Part shown: piece after piece, positions 1-10,092 of the stretch
Position numbering within the stretch: the first letter of the stretch is position 1
Layout: each line of letters begins with the position of its first letter
NCBI RefSeq assembly: GCF_012844365.1
Contig: NZ_CP051626.1
Location: forward strand, 2,356,001-2,420,000
Length of the DNA stretch: 64,000 nt
Direction of reading: 5' to 3'
DNA from: Brevibacterium sp. 'Marine'
GTDB lineage: Bacteria; Actinomycetota; Actinomycetes; Actinomycetales; Brevibacteriaceae
Made by a program: the position numbers and the translations under genes
Notes under the pieces: model-generated
Databases searched by the model: none
Seen by the model: the letters and a program-made list of their open reading frames with translations, nothing else
Told to the model about the DNA's origin: nothing

Positions 1-2332
<2,332 letters not shown>

Positions 2333-2643
2333 CGTGATTCTCCTGTTTCATCCGATACTCATCCACGAAACCGGGCCCGTCCGACTCGGCGGTCGGACCC
2401 TTGCATCGCGCACCGATTTACGCGACACATATGTTTCCAAAAGTATCTTGACGTCAAGATAAATTCTATCGCATTTGAGGGGCTTTGACCACCATGGCAC
2501 ACGGACGAACGGCGCCCGTCGATCGGGTTTTCCGCACGTCCTCGTGCGGGCATCACCAGGGCCGTGGCCGGGTCTGACGGCCTAGCGTGAGAAGCACAGT
2601 CACACGAGGCATCGCACCAGCGTGTCACCACCGAGGAGTTCCC
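2333..2643. other. Intergenic region between acnA and a small membrane protein gene
   Basis: A 311-bp divergent intergenic region with no convincing gene. It holds the 18-bp palindrome at 2444-2461. On the minus strand, the TTGACG inside that palindrome followed 18 bp later by CATATG could form an acnA promoter. A small GC hairpin (7-bp arms, 2532-2538 and 2543-2549) has no T-run after it on either strand, so I do not call it a terminator. The GAGGAG Shine-Dalgarno of the next gene is at 2633-2638. Confidence 0.6.
2444..2461. promoter_or_regulatory. 18-bp perfect palindrome upstream of acnA, likely operator
   Basis: TATCTTGACGTCAAGATA is a perfect palindrome of 18 bp, centred about 120 bp upstream of the acnA start. 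The flanking bases do not extend the symmetry. It contains TTGACG on both strands and so may overlap a -35 element, as a repressor site would. It does not resemble the published AcnR site of Corynebacterium as I remember it. The binding protein is unknown. Confidence 0.6.
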
Positions 2644-2838
2644 ATGGACCCGTTCACCCTAGGCGCCGGATTCGGCTTCGGCGCACTGCTCGTCGGCATC
2701 ATCTTCGCCGTCGTCTGCAGCTCGTTCGCGAAGGAGAAGGGCCGGTCGGGCGGCTGGTGGGGACTGTGGGGCTTCCTCACGACGTTCATCGCCCTCATCG
2801 CGCTCGTCCTCCTCCCCCGCCGCCCGGTCACCGCATGA
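2644..2838 (+). CDS. Small membrane protein, 64 residues, function unknown
   Basis: Encodes 64 residues with two hydrophobic segments (about 5-25 and 42-57) separated by a basic Gly/Trp-rich loop (KEKGRSGGWWGLWGF). It ends in a basic tail, so it is probably a two-pass membrane hairpin. The ATG at 2644 is chosen because GAGGAG sits 5 bases upstream; the upstream in-frame extension has no ribosome site. Its stop codon lies in the first unit of a 13-bp tandem repeat that continues into the end of the convergent RNA methyltransferase gene. I do not recognise a family. Confidence 0.7.
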   Translation: MDPFTLGAGFGFGALLVGIIFAVVCSSFAKEKGRSGGWWGLWGFLTTFIALIALVLLPRRPVTA

Positions 2839-2864
2839 GGTCACCGCTTGAGGTCACCGCCTGA
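2826..2864. repeat. Three-unit 13-bp tandem repeat across two convergent stop codons
   Basis: Units GGTCACCGCATGA (2826-2838), GGTCACCGCTTGA (2839-2851) and GGTCACCGCCTGA (2852-2864) differ at one base only. Each unit carries TGA on the plus strand and TCA, read as TGA on the minus strand. The small membrane protein stops in unit 1 and the RNA methyltransferase stops in unit 3 (2854-2856). Confidence 0.85.
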
Positions 2865-4239
2865 GGACTGTGACGGTCTCCAGGTGCGCGGTCAGCGGGA
2901 AGAGGTCGAATCCGGTGAGGCTCTCGATCGCGAATCCCCCGCCTGTGAGAGCCGCGAGGTCCCGGGCCAGCGTGGCCGGGTCGCAGGAGACGTAGACGAC
3001 GGTGCGGGCGGAGGATTCGATGATCGCCGAGGTGGCCTTCCTCCCAGCACCCGCCCGTGGCGGGTCGAGGATGATGACGTCCGAATCGGGCAGTCGGGCC
3101 CGATCGACGCTGAGCGCGAGGAAGCGGGACTCGAGATCGGCGGCGTTCTCGCGCGCATGCGCGATGGCCGCCTCCACCCCTTCGACCCCGAACAGGGGTG
3201 CACCGGTGTCCCGGGCGGCAGTGATGCCGAGGAGTCCGACCCCGCAGTAGAGGTCGGTGATCGCCTCGACATCGGCAGGCAGTGCTGTGACGACCTCCGA
3301 GCTGAGCAGTGCGGCTGCGCTCCGGTGGACCTGCCAGAAGCCGTCTGCGCCGACGGTGAAGTCATGACCGTCGACCGTTTCGGTCAGGGTGGCCTCACCG
3401 CGGAGGACTCGCAGCGGACGAGTAGGCGCTTGGGCGCGCCTGCGCCCACGGTGACGACCACCGCGGCCACGGCTATGGCCGCTCTCGGGTTCAGCCGCCT
3501 CGGCGAGGAGTGAGAAGGAGGTCGGCAGCCAGGATTCGATTGCGTCGAGGACCTGCGCGGTGGGCTGCCCGCGGACGATGAGCGCACCGCGGTCACCGGC
3601 CCACGCGAATTCGAGCCGGCGCGCCCCAGGCGCATGCAGCCCCGCGATGTCGAGCTCGTGCAGGGGCCCGGCGGCCAGGGGCGGCGCGGTCACGGGGATG
3701 ACCTCGTGAGATCGGGGGGCGACCATTCCTGCGCGGCCGGCATCGTCGACGGCCAGCTGCACGCGTGTGCGCCAGTCCGTGCCGTCGGTCTCACCCGGTG
3801 CGGCAAGCACCTCGGGGTCGGCGTCGATGTGGCCGATGCGCTTGAGCTGGTCGTGAAGCACCTCGGCTTTGAGCGTGCGGGAGTAGGCGAGGTCGACATG
3901 GGCGAATTCCATGCCGCCGAATCCGGCCGACCCCGGCACGGGCCGTCCACCGTTGCCCGCAGCGGATCCCGCACCGGAGCCGTCGGCCGAATCGCCGGGT
4001 GCGTAGTCGAGGCGACGGTCGGGCACGCGATGGGCAGAGGCCTCGATCACCTCGGTGACGGTCGCACGGAGGAATCGGGCGGGCGGTCCCGCCTCGGTGC
4101 GGACTCGGACCTTCTCACCGGGCAGGGCACCGGTGACGAAGACGACCTGGCCATCGTGGCGGGCGATGGTGGTGCCGCCGGCCGCCGGTGCCTCGATGTC
4201 GAGGTTGAGTTCCCGGGCGGGAGACGAGGTGTCGCTCAT
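2854..4239 (-). CDS. TRAM/TrmA-family SAM-dependent RNA (uracil-5-)methyltransferase
   Basis: 461 residues. The N-terminal TRAM OB-fold (about residues 8-65, with TTIARHDGQVVFVTGALPGE) binds RNA. The C-terminal half is a class I methyltransferase with the SAM motif DLYCGVGLLG, the DPPRAG motif and the nucleophile Cys in VYVSCDPATLARD, as in RlmC/RlmD/TrmA. No N-terminal four-Cys iron-sulfur motif is seen, unlike RlmD. A very basic stretch (SGHSRGRGGRHRGRRRAQ) precedes the catalytic domain and may be an extra RNA contact. The ATG at 4239 starts 7 bp after the permease stop, so the two genes are probably co-transcribed. The homologous position in M. tuberculosis is Rv2689c. Which uridine is methylated (tRNA or rRNA) cannot be read from the sequence. 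Confidence 0.9.
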   Translation of the reverse strand: MSDTSSPARELNLDIEAPAAGGTTIARHDGQVVFVTGALPGEKVRVRTEAGPPARFLRATVTEVIEASAHRVPDRRLDYAPGDSADGSGAGSAAGNGGRPVPGSAGFGGMEFAHVDLAYSRTLKAEVLHDQLKRIGHIDADPEVLAAPGETDGTDWRTRVQLAVDDAGRAGMVAPRSHEVIPVTAPPLAAGPLHELDIAGLHAPGARRLEFAWAGDRGALIVRGQPTAQVLDAIESWLPTSFSLLAEAAEPESGHSRGRGGRHRGRRRAQAPTRPLRVLRGEATLTETVDGHDFTVGADGFWQVHRSAAALLSSEVVTALPADVEAITDLYCGVGLLGITAARDTGAPLFGVEGVEAAIAHARENAADLESRFLALSVDRARLPDSDVIILDPPRAGAGRKATSAIIESSARTVVYVSCDPATLARDLAALTGGGFAIESLTGFDLFPLTAHLETVTVLRR

Positions 4240-4246
4240 GCGTGTT

Positions 4247-6256
4247 CTATGCCTGTCTGTACAGCGAGGTGTCGGCATCTGGGCCGTCTCCGCCGTACTG
4301 TCGGGAGAAGGATTTCAGTCGCCAGGGTACGGAGACCACGACGACGTTGGGCACCAGCAGCAGTCGGGTGCGCAGCTTGAGAGCCACCTGGTTGTGCAGG
4401 ATGTGCTCCCACCAACGACCGACGACGAACTGCGGGATGTAGACGATGACGAGGTCCCTGGGCGATCTGCGGCGGATGGCGAGGATATGGGCGAGCATCG
4501 GGCGGACGAGTTCGCGGTAAGGCGAGCCGAGCACCGTCAGCGGCACCGGCAGCTCCATCTCGTTCCACCTCTTCTGCAGACCGGCCGCGGCCTCTTCGTC
4601 CACGGCCACGGTGACGGCTTCGAGCTGGCTCGACCGGGTCACCCGAGCGTAGGACAGCGCCCGCATCGTCGGTTTGTCGATTTCGCTGACGACGACGATG
4701 GCGTGGGTGTTCGACGGAATCGTCCGCGAGTTGACATCAGCGTCGGGGGCGAGCTCGCGGGCCACTCGCGAATAGTGACGGTGGATGGCCCCCATGACGA
4801 GGTAGAGCCCGGCCATGGCGGCGACGGCCAGCCAGGCTCCGGCGAGGAACTTCGAGACGATGACGACGATGAGGACACCGGCAGCGAGCACACAGCCGAC
4901 GGCGTTGACGACCCGGTTGAGGTGCATGCGCATCCGGGTCTTCGAGTCGATGACCAGGCGCAGGCGTTTGCGCCAGTGCAGGACCATGCCCGCTTGGCCG
5001 AGGACGAAGCTGGCGAAGACCCCGACGAGGTAGAGCTGGATGAGCACCGTCGCCGAGGCGGAGGTGGCGATGACGAGGACGATCGCGGCCGCGGCCAGCA
5101 GCAGGATGCCGTTGGAGAAGGTGAGGCGGTCGCCCTTCGTCGCCAGCTGCCGCGGCAGGAATTCATCGCGGGCCAGTCGAGAGGCCAGTCCGGGGAAGCC
5201 CTCGACCGCGGTGTTCGCCGCGGCGATGAGCACGAGCGCGGTGATGAGCACGACGATGAAGAACATCGCCGGCGCGTTGTCGAAGATCGCGTGTGCGAGC
5301 TGCGCGAGGACGGGTTCCTGTTCGTATTCGGCGCTGACCGGGCTGCCGTCTGCGCGGACGAGGTAGATATGCGGGTCGTCGACGTATTTGATGCCGGTGA
5401 CCGATGCCAGATAGGTCAGCCCCGTGAGCATGAGGGCCGCGAGCAGCCCCGACAGCAGCAGGGTGTTGCCGGCGTTCTTGCCGCGCGGCTTCTTGAAGGC
5501 CGGTACCGCTGTGGCCACGGTCTGCACTCCGGCCAGAGCGACGGCTCCGGAGGAGAACGCACGGAGGACGATGAGGACCGTGGCCAGGCCGAGAGTCGCC
5601 TGGTCGCCGATGTTGCTGTGCACGACGGTGTAGTCGGCGGTCTGAGCGTGCGGAGTGTCGCCGAGTCCGACCCGGATGAGACCGACCGACATCGTCAGGA
5701 ACACGGCACCGAGGAACAGGTAGGTCGGCACGGCCAGCAGCATCGGAGTGGCTCGTGAGCCGCGCAGACCGGCGAAGCAGATGAGCAGGATGCCGACGAT
5801 GGCCACGGGCACACGGTAGGGCGCGAGCATCGGGAAGGCCGTGGTGATATAGGCGGCGAAGACCGTCATCGACACGGCCAGGGTGAGCACGTAGTCGACG
5901 AGGAGAGCCGCGGCCACGACGAGACCGGCCCCGGAGCCGAGATTCTTCGAGGCCACCTCGTAGTCGCCCCCACCGGAGGGGTAAGCACGCACATTGATGC
6001 GGTAGCAGGCGACGATCACGAGGATGACGATGCCGACGGCCACACCGATCCAGGGGGCCACGGTCAGGGCCACGAGTGAGGTCAGTGACAGTGCCAGCAG
6101 GATCTCATCGGGGGCGTAGGCCACCGATGAGAGCATGTCAGAGGCGAAGACGGGCATCGCGATGCGCTTCTTCAGCGCAGGCGCACGCCTGTCCTCACTG
6201 CGGAAGGGCCGTCCAACGAGTAGTCTTTTGACGGCATCAGAAAAACTGCTGGCCAC
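4247..6256 (-). CDS. APC-superfamily amino acid permease
   Basis: 669 residues from the chosen GTG at 6256. An N-terminal motif KRIAMPVFASDMLSSVAYAP, typical of this actinobacterial permease group, is followed by about 12 hydrophobic membrane segments. A soluble C-terminal domain of about 190 residues follows. The corresponding M. tuberculosis gene is Rv2690c, also divergent from ceoB. The substrate is unknown. The start is uncertain: a longer form would begin at 6295, overlapping the start of ceoB on the other strand, which is unlikely. No clear Shine-Dalgarno precedes the GTG. Divergence from the potassium genes with only 37 bp between starts implies shared promoter DNA. Confidence 0.85.
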   Translation of the reverse strand: MASSFSDAVKRLLVGRPFRSEDRRAPALKKRIAMPVFASDMLSSVAYAPDEILLALSLTSLVALTVAPWIGVAVGIVILVIVACYRINVRAYPSGGGDYEVASKNLGSGAGLVVAAALLVDYVLTLAVSMTVFAAYITTAFPMLAPYRVPVAIVGILLICFAGLRGSRATPMLLAVPTYLFLGAVFLTMSVGLIRVGLGDTPHAQTADYTVVHSNIGDQATLGLATVLIVLRAFSSGAVALAGVQTVATAVPAFKKPRGKNAGNTLLLSGLLAALMLTGLTYLASVTGIKYVDDPHIYLVRADGSPVSAEYEQEPVLAQLAHAIFDNAPAMFFIVVLITALVLIAAANTAVEGFPGLASRLARDEFLPRQLATKGDRLTFSNGILLLAAAAIVLVIATSASATVLIQLYLVGVFASFVLGQAGMVLHWRKRLRLVIDSKTRMRMHLNRVVNAVGCVLAAGVLIVVIVSKFLAGAWLAVAAMAGLYLVMGAIHRHYSRVARELAPDADVNSRTIPSNTHAIVVVSEIDKPTMRALSYARVTRSSQLEAVTVAVDEEAAAGLQKRWNEMELPVPLTVLGSPYRELVRPMLAHILAIRRRSPRDLVIVYIPQFVVGRWWEHILHNQVALKLRTRLLLVPNVVVVSVPWRLKSFSRQYGGDGPDADTSLYRQA

Positions 6257-6293
6257 GGCAACCAATGGTAGATCACTGCGGGAAGGATTACCC

Positions 6294-6968
6294 ATGCACT
6301 TCGTGATTATGGGCTGCGGCCGAGTCGGGGCGTCCCTGGCCAAAGCCCTCGATGCGAATGGGCACTCCGTCGCAGTCGTCGACCGGAATCCCGACGCGTT
6401 CCTCAAGCTCGGTCGGGATTTCAGCGGCTCGACGATCACGGGGGTCGGATTCGACCGTGAGACCCTGTCCCAGGCGAAGACCGCCGAAGCCTTCGCCTTC
6501 GCCGCCGTCTCGAGCGGTGACAATTCGAATATCCTCGCCGCGCGTGTCGCTCGCGAAACCTTCGGCGTGAGCAATGTCGCCGCCCGCATCTACGACCCGA
6601 ACAGGGCGCAGGTCTTCGAACGGCTCGGCATCCCCACCGTGCCCACCGTGCGGTGGACGGCCGAGCAGGTGATGCGCAAGCTCGTCCCGCAGGGGTCGAT
6701 CACCGAATACCGTGACCCCTCGGGCAGACTCGTCCTGGCGGAGGTGCATCTGGATCCTGGCTGGGTGGCGCGTCCGATCAAGGAGATCGAAACACGGACC
6801 AAGGCGCGGGTCGCCTATGTCACCCGTCTGTCCGAGGGCATCGTCGCCCATGATGATCTGCTCCTCCAGGACGGAGATCTCGTTCATCTCATGGCTCCGG
6901 TCGACCGCCTCGGCGAGATCGAACGGATCCTCGATCAGCCCGTGCGAACCGTGGAGGAAGAAGAATGA
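6294..6968 (+). CDS. ceoB: Trk potassium uptake regulatory subunit CeoB (TrkA family)
   Basis: 224 residues. An N-terminal Rossmann RCK/TrkA-N domain has the nucleotide loop GCGRVGASLAKAL at residues 6-18 and an acidic turn VVDRNPD. A TrkA-C domain follows (about residues 135-215). Binds NAD(H) or ATP and gates a membrane potassium channel or transporter. The ATG at 6294 has GGAAGG 6-7 bases upstream. The gene overlaps ceoC by ATGA, so translation is coupled. No TrkH/TrkG membrane partner is in the window. Confidence 0.93.
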   Translation: MHFVIMGCGRVGASLAKALDANGHSVAVVDRNPDAFLKLGRDFSGSTITGVGFDRETLSQAKTAEAFAFAAVSSGDNSNILAARVARETFGVSNVAARIYDPNRAQVFERLGIPTVPTVRWTAEQVMRKLVPQGSITEYRDPSGRLVLAEVHLDPGWVARPIKEIETRTKARVAYVTRLSEGIVAHDDLLLQDGDLVHLMAPVDRLGEIERILDQPVRTVEEEE

Positions 6969-7651
6969 GAGTCATCATCGCCGGTGCCGGTTCCGTCGGA
7001 CGCTCGGTGGCCAGGGAGCTGCTGGACAAGGACCATACGGTCCTCCTCATCGATCAGAGCAAGGAGGCGCTGGGGCATGAGCGCATTCCGGGCGCCGAAT
7101 GGCTGCTCTCCGATGCGTGCGAGCTCGCCGGTCTCGCCGAGGCGGGGCTGGAGGAGGCCGATGTCGTCGTGGCCGCGACAGGAGATGACAAGACCAACCT
7201 CGTGCTCTCCCTGCTGGCGAAGACCGAGTTCGGGGTGCCGCGGACCGTCTCGCGCGTGAACAACCCGAAGAACGAATGGCTCTTCGACGACAACTGGGGC
7301 GTCGATGTCGCCGTGTCGACTCCGCGCCTGATGACCGCACTCGTGGAGGAAGCAGTGGAGGTCGGCGGACTGGTCCACCTCATGAGCTTCGAACGCGGTC
7401 AGGCAGGGCTGCTCGAGTTCACCGTGCACGAGAACGCCGAGCTCGTGGCCGAGCGCGTCGGCGGGATCACCTTCCCGCTCGATACCGTGCTGGTGGCGAT
7501 CATCCGCAATTCGCGGGCGTTCGCCCCGAGTGCCGATGACGTCATCGAAGCCGGAGACGAACTGTTCTTCCTCTCCTCCCCCGATCAGGAGTCGGCGCTG
7601 CTCGCGCTGCTGCAGGAGACCGCGACAGCCGACGAGAACACCGAGGGCTGA
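6965..7651 (+). CDS. ceoC: Trk potassium uptake regulatory subunit CeoC (TrkA family)
   Basis: 228 residues. RCK-N domain with IIAGAGSVGRSVAREL near residues 4-18 and the acidic end of beta-2 in LLIDQSKE, followed by a TrkA-C domain. Overlaps ceoB by 4 bp (ATGA). The two-gene CeoB-CeoC arrangement is the mycobacterial one (Rv2691-Rv2692), where the two proteins assemble as one cytosolic gating ring. The gene converges on the OB-fold gene; the 69-bp gap holds only a weak GC hairpin around 7697-7722. The DUF3159 gene found at this point in M. tuberculosis (Rv2693c) is absent. Confidence 0.93.
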   Translation: MRVIIAGAGSVGRSVARELLDKDHTVLLIDQSKEALGHERIPGAEWLLSDACELAGLAEAGLEEADVVVAATGDDKTNLVLSLLAKTEFGVPRTVSRVNNPKNEWLFDDNWGVDVAVSTPRLMTALVEEAVEVGGLVHLMSFERGQAGLLEFTVHENAELVAERVGGITFPLDTVLVAIIRNSRAFAPSADDVIEAGDELFFLSSPDQESALLALLQETATADENTEG

Positions 7652-7720
7652 GGCGGCTCAGTCATCCGCGAGCGTCCGCGACGACTCGGCGGTGGAGACC
7701 GTCTGGTGGCTGCAGACCGG

Positions 7721-8098
7721 TCAGTCCTCGGAGTCGTCGCGCGTCTGCACGAGTTCGTAGACGGGATTGTGTGCGGTGAGCACTCCGTCCTTTCCGCAGA
7801 ATCGTCCTTCCAAGACGATCAGGGATCCGGGACGGATGCCGCTGATCTCGCGACGTCCGAGGAATTGGGCGCGGGCTTCGCCGGTGCCGTCGGCCACGGT
7901 GACATCGAGCCTGGGACTGTCGGCGCTGCATGACTGGGTCGTCGCCGAGACGACTCCGGCGATGCGTGAGGTCTTTCGCGCCTCTAACTCTTCGACCGGG
8001 ATGACGCCGGGAATCTGACTGACCAGGCGCAGATCGGCCCGAGCCTCGGCCTCACGGGATCCGAACTCGCGCACGAGGCGGGGAATGAGGTTCCGCAT
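7721..8098 (-). CDS. OB-fold nucleic-acid-binding domain protein
   Basis: 125 residues. The C-terminal two-thirds (about 40-115) read as an OB-fold of the tRNA-anticodon/RecG wedge type: RIAGVVSATTQS, DVTVADGTGEARAQFLGRR, IRPGSLIVLEGRF. It corresponds to Rv2694c of M. tuberculosis by sequence type and position. Last gene of the dut-DUF3710-OB operon, starting 6 bp after the DUF3710 stop. The ligand is not known. The short length and lack of any enzymatic domain suggest an accessory nucleic-acid-binding role. Confidence 0.85.
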   Translation of the reverse strand: MRNLIPRLVREFGSREAEARADLRLVSQIPGVIPVEELEARKTSRIAGVVSATTQSCSADSPRLDVTVADGTGEARAQFLGRREISGIRPGSLIVLEGRFCGKDGVLTAHNPVYELVQTRDDSED

Positions 8099-8104
8099 CG
8101 CCGC

Positions 8105-8953
8105 TCAGCGGACCTCTGTGATCTCGGGCCCGCGTTCGAAGGGGTTGAGCTCGTCTTCGTGCTTCTCCTCCGTCTCGCCCTGGTCGACCTGCGGGGCGGT
8201 CAGGGCGATGAGCTCGCGGGGAGCCATGGCCTCCTGACCGCGGTCGACGACGACTCCGCGGAAGAGTGCGGAGAGTTCGGCTCGCACCTCGTCATCGGTC
8301 ACGGCCTTGCCGGAGAACACGGCGCGGACGAACCAGCGTGGTCCGTCGATGCCGGCGAAGCGCATGGCGCGTTTGCCGGGACGGCCGGATTCCGTCTTCG
8401 CCGGAACTTCGATGGCCAGTTCCCTGCCGAGCGAGGTGTGCAGCTCGGTCGATTCCCCGCCCTGTTTGGTCACGGACTCGGCGAGCTGACTGCGCACCGT
8501 GTTCCACAGGCCCTCGGACCGTGGTGTCGCGAACGCCTGCAACTGGATGCCTCCGCCGTCGTGGATGAGAGTCACTGCCAGCACGCGCTGAGAATCATCG
8601 TCCGTGTCCAGACGCACCTGCATTCCGTCGACGACGGGCACCTTGAGTGCGCCGAGGTCGAGGCGGTCATGTTCCGGATACTCCTCGGAGATGTCGAACG
8701 GGCCGTTGTCGGACCGGTCGAAGGGTGCTGACTTCTCCAGCAGCGCCTCTTCCTCGTCGATGTCGTCGGACTCGGCCGCGTCGTCGGACTCGGCCGCGTC
8801 GATATCGGCGTCTTCGTCTGCGCTGTCGACAGCCTCGGTGTCGGTGTCGGCGTCCTGGGCGTCGAGCTCATCGTCGTCGGTGAGTTCGTCGTCGGTACGG
8901 ACGTCGTCATCGGTCGTCGGTGTGGATTTCTTGAACCGGGAGAACAGTCCCAT
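8105..8953 (-). CDS. DUF3710 family protein with acidic N-terminal region
   Basis: 282 residues. Residues 1-10 are basic (MGLFSRFKKS). Residues about 11-85 are strongly acidic and repetitive (Asp/Glu/Ala), encoded partly by two 18-bp tandem units around 8763-8800 giving AAESDD twice. The rest is the conserved DUF3710 domain (about 95-260) with LGALKVPVVDGMQVRLD and GPRWFVRAVFSG. Homologue of Rv2696c; function unknown. It lies between dut and the OB-fold gene with gaps of 6 bp each, a conserved actinobacterial operon. Confidence 0.88.
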   Translation of the reverse strand: MGLFSRFKKSTPTTDDDVRTDDELTDDDELDAQDADTDTEAVDSADEDADIDAAESDDAAESDDIDEEEALLEKSAPFDRSDNGPFDISEEYPEHDRLDLGALKVPVVDGMQVRLDTDDDSQRVLAVTLIHDGGGIQLQAFATPRSEGLWNTVRSQLAESVTKQGGESTELHTSLGRELAIEVPAKTESGRPGKRAMRFAGIDGPRWFVRAVFSGKAVTDDEVRAELSALFRGVVVDRGQEAMAPRELIALTAPQVDQGETEEKHEDELNPFERGPEITEVR

Positions 8954-8959
8954 GAGTCC

Positions 8960-9433
8960 TCACTTCTCCTTTTCGCTGAGGCCGGCGTCGATTCCGCCGG
9001 TGGATCCGAATCCCCCGGCGCCGCGGGCGCTGTCATCAAGGGATTCGACGATGTCGAAGTCGGCGTGGGCGATCGCTTGGATCACGAGTTGGGCGATGCG
9101 GTCGCCGCGGACGACGCGCAGCGGGGTCTTCGCATCGAGGTTGATCAGCGGCACCTTGATCTCGCCGCGGTATCCGGCGTCGATGGTGCCAGGAGCGTTG
9201 ACGACGGTGACCCCGTGCTTGCTCGACAGCCCCGAACGCGGGTGGACGAAGGCCGCATAGCCCTCCGGCAGGGCGATCGCGATTCCGGTCGGCACGACAC
9301 GGCGTTCGAAGGGTTCGAGGACGAAGTCGATCGTCGAACGCAGGTCCGCCCCGGCGTCGCCCGCATGCGCGTAGGCGGGTGCGCTCATGCCCGCGTCGAG
9401 GAGCTGGAGGTTGATCTTCACGGTTTCCGTCAC
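8960..9433 (-). CDS. dut: Deoxyuridine 5'-triphosphate nucleotidohydrolase (dUTPase)
   Basis: Hydrolyses dUTP to dUMP, keeping uracil out of DNA and feeding dTMP synthesis; homotrimer in the cytosol. All five family motifs are present: AGDAGADLRS, HPRSGLSSKHG, NAPGTIDAGYRGEI, RGDRIAQLVI and the C-terminal P-loop-like ARGAGGFGSTGG. Taken from the GTG at 9433 (157 residues); a second in-frame GTG four codons later is possible. First gene of the operon dut-DUF3710-OB. Divergent from the DUF3093 gene, with starts 64 bp apart. Confidence 0.95.
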   Translation of the reverse strand: MTETVKINLQLLDAGMSAPAYAHAGDAGADLRSTIDFVLEPFERRVVPTGIAIALPEGYAAFVHPRSGLSSKHGVTVVNAPGTIDAGYRGEIKVPLINLDAKTPLRVVRGDRIAQLVIQAIAHADFDIVESLDDSARGAGGFGSTGGIDAGLSEKEK

Positions 9434-9497
9434 AAAGAAGCACTCTAACGCTCCAGCCTGAGCGTGGCCAAACTTCTCGCTATGGGACAATGGCCCC

Positions 9498-9953
9498 ATG
9501 GCAGCAACTCAATCCGGAACCCATGTGGTCTTTCAGGAGAAGGTCCGTCCCTCGATCGGCATGTGGATCCTCGTCGTGGTGGCCGCATTGTCGACGGCGC
9601 TCATGGTCATGCCCGTCTGGCAGCTCGGCACCGTCATCCTTCCCGTCATCAGCTTCATCCTCTTCGCCTGGTGGCTCAACTCGCTGACGCTGTCGATCAT
9701 CGTCACCGAACGTCAGCTGTTCGTGGGCGAAGCGCATATCGACCGCAGGTTCGTCCCTCGCGCGGTCGCCTTCGACGGCGAGGAGGCCCGCCGGGCCCGC
9801 GGTGTCGATCTCGATGCGCGCGCTTTCCTCAAGATCCGCCCGTGGGCGAAGTCCGTCGTCCGCATCGATCTCGACGATGATACGGACCCCACCCCGTACT
9901 GGCTCGTCTCATCACGGCGCCCCCACGAACTCGCAGCCGCCCTCACCCCCTAA
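9498..9953 (+). CDS. DUF3093 family membrane protein
   Basis: 151 residues. Two adjacent hydrophobic segments (about 21-40 and 44-62) are followed by a cytosolic domain typical of DUF3093 (LTLSIIVTERQLFVGEAHID, RRFVPRAVAFDG, WLVSSRRPHELAAAL). It matches the place of Rv2698 next to dut in mycobacteria. Function unknown. Its stop codon is followed after 11 bp by a 64-bp perfect palindrome. Confidence 0.87.
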   Translation: MAATQSGTHVVFQEKVRPSIGMWILVVVAALSTALMVMPVWQLGTVILPVISFILFAWWLNSLTLSIIVTERQLFVGEAHIDRRFVPRAVAFDGEEARRARGVDLDARAFLKIRPWAKSVVRIDLDDDTDPTPYWLVSSRRPHELAAALTP

Positions 9954-9964
9954 CCCCGCCCCTT

Positions 9965-10028
9965 ATTGCTACCTGACGGCGGCGCAGCAACCTCGCGCGA
10001 GGTTGCTGCGCCGCCGTCAGGTAGCAAT
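9965..10028. repeat. 64-bp perfect palindrome, copy A of a dispersed element
   Basis: Two 32-nt arms, with no mismatch and no spacer, meet at CCTCGC|GCGAGG (centre 9996/9997). Each arm contains TTGCTACCTGACGGCGGC, then GCAGCAACC. The same element recurs at 30758-30835 with one paired base change. It lies between the convergent DUF3093 and DUF4193 genes, 11 bp after the first stop. As RNA it would form a very stable hairpin from either strand, so it may end transcription. The repeated sequence itself suggests a REP-like element. Confidence 0.92.
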
Positions 10029-10037
10029 TGGAGAAGA

Positions 10038-10076
10038 AGAACGGACCGCGACCCAATTGAGGGCGCGGTCCGTTTT
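10038..10076. terminator. Bidirectional intrinsic terminator
   Basis: Arms AACGGACCGCG (10040-10050) and CGCGGTCCGTT (10064-10074) form an 11-bp stem with a 13-nt loop. The stem is followed by TT on the plus strand and by TCTTCTTCTCC on the minus strand. It serves the convergent DUF3093 and DUF4193 genes and sits 10 bp from palindrome copy A. Confidence 0.8.
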
Positions 10077-10092
10077 CGAGAAGAGAAGCGAT

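Noticed and set aside
2532..2549. Hairpin CCGCACG-tcct-CGTGCGG as a terminator
   Set aside because: No T-run follows on either strand and it lies between divergent starts, where no terminator is needed.
6257..6589. N-terminal extension of the APC permease
   Set aside because: The extra 111 residues overlap ceoB on the opposite strand and resemble no permease; the family starts near the motif KRLLVGRPF.
9965..10028. Reading the 64-bp palindrome as a tRNA-like gene, attachment site or CRISPR repeat
   Set aside because: It has no cloverleaf, no flanking integrase, and only two widely separated copies without spacers.
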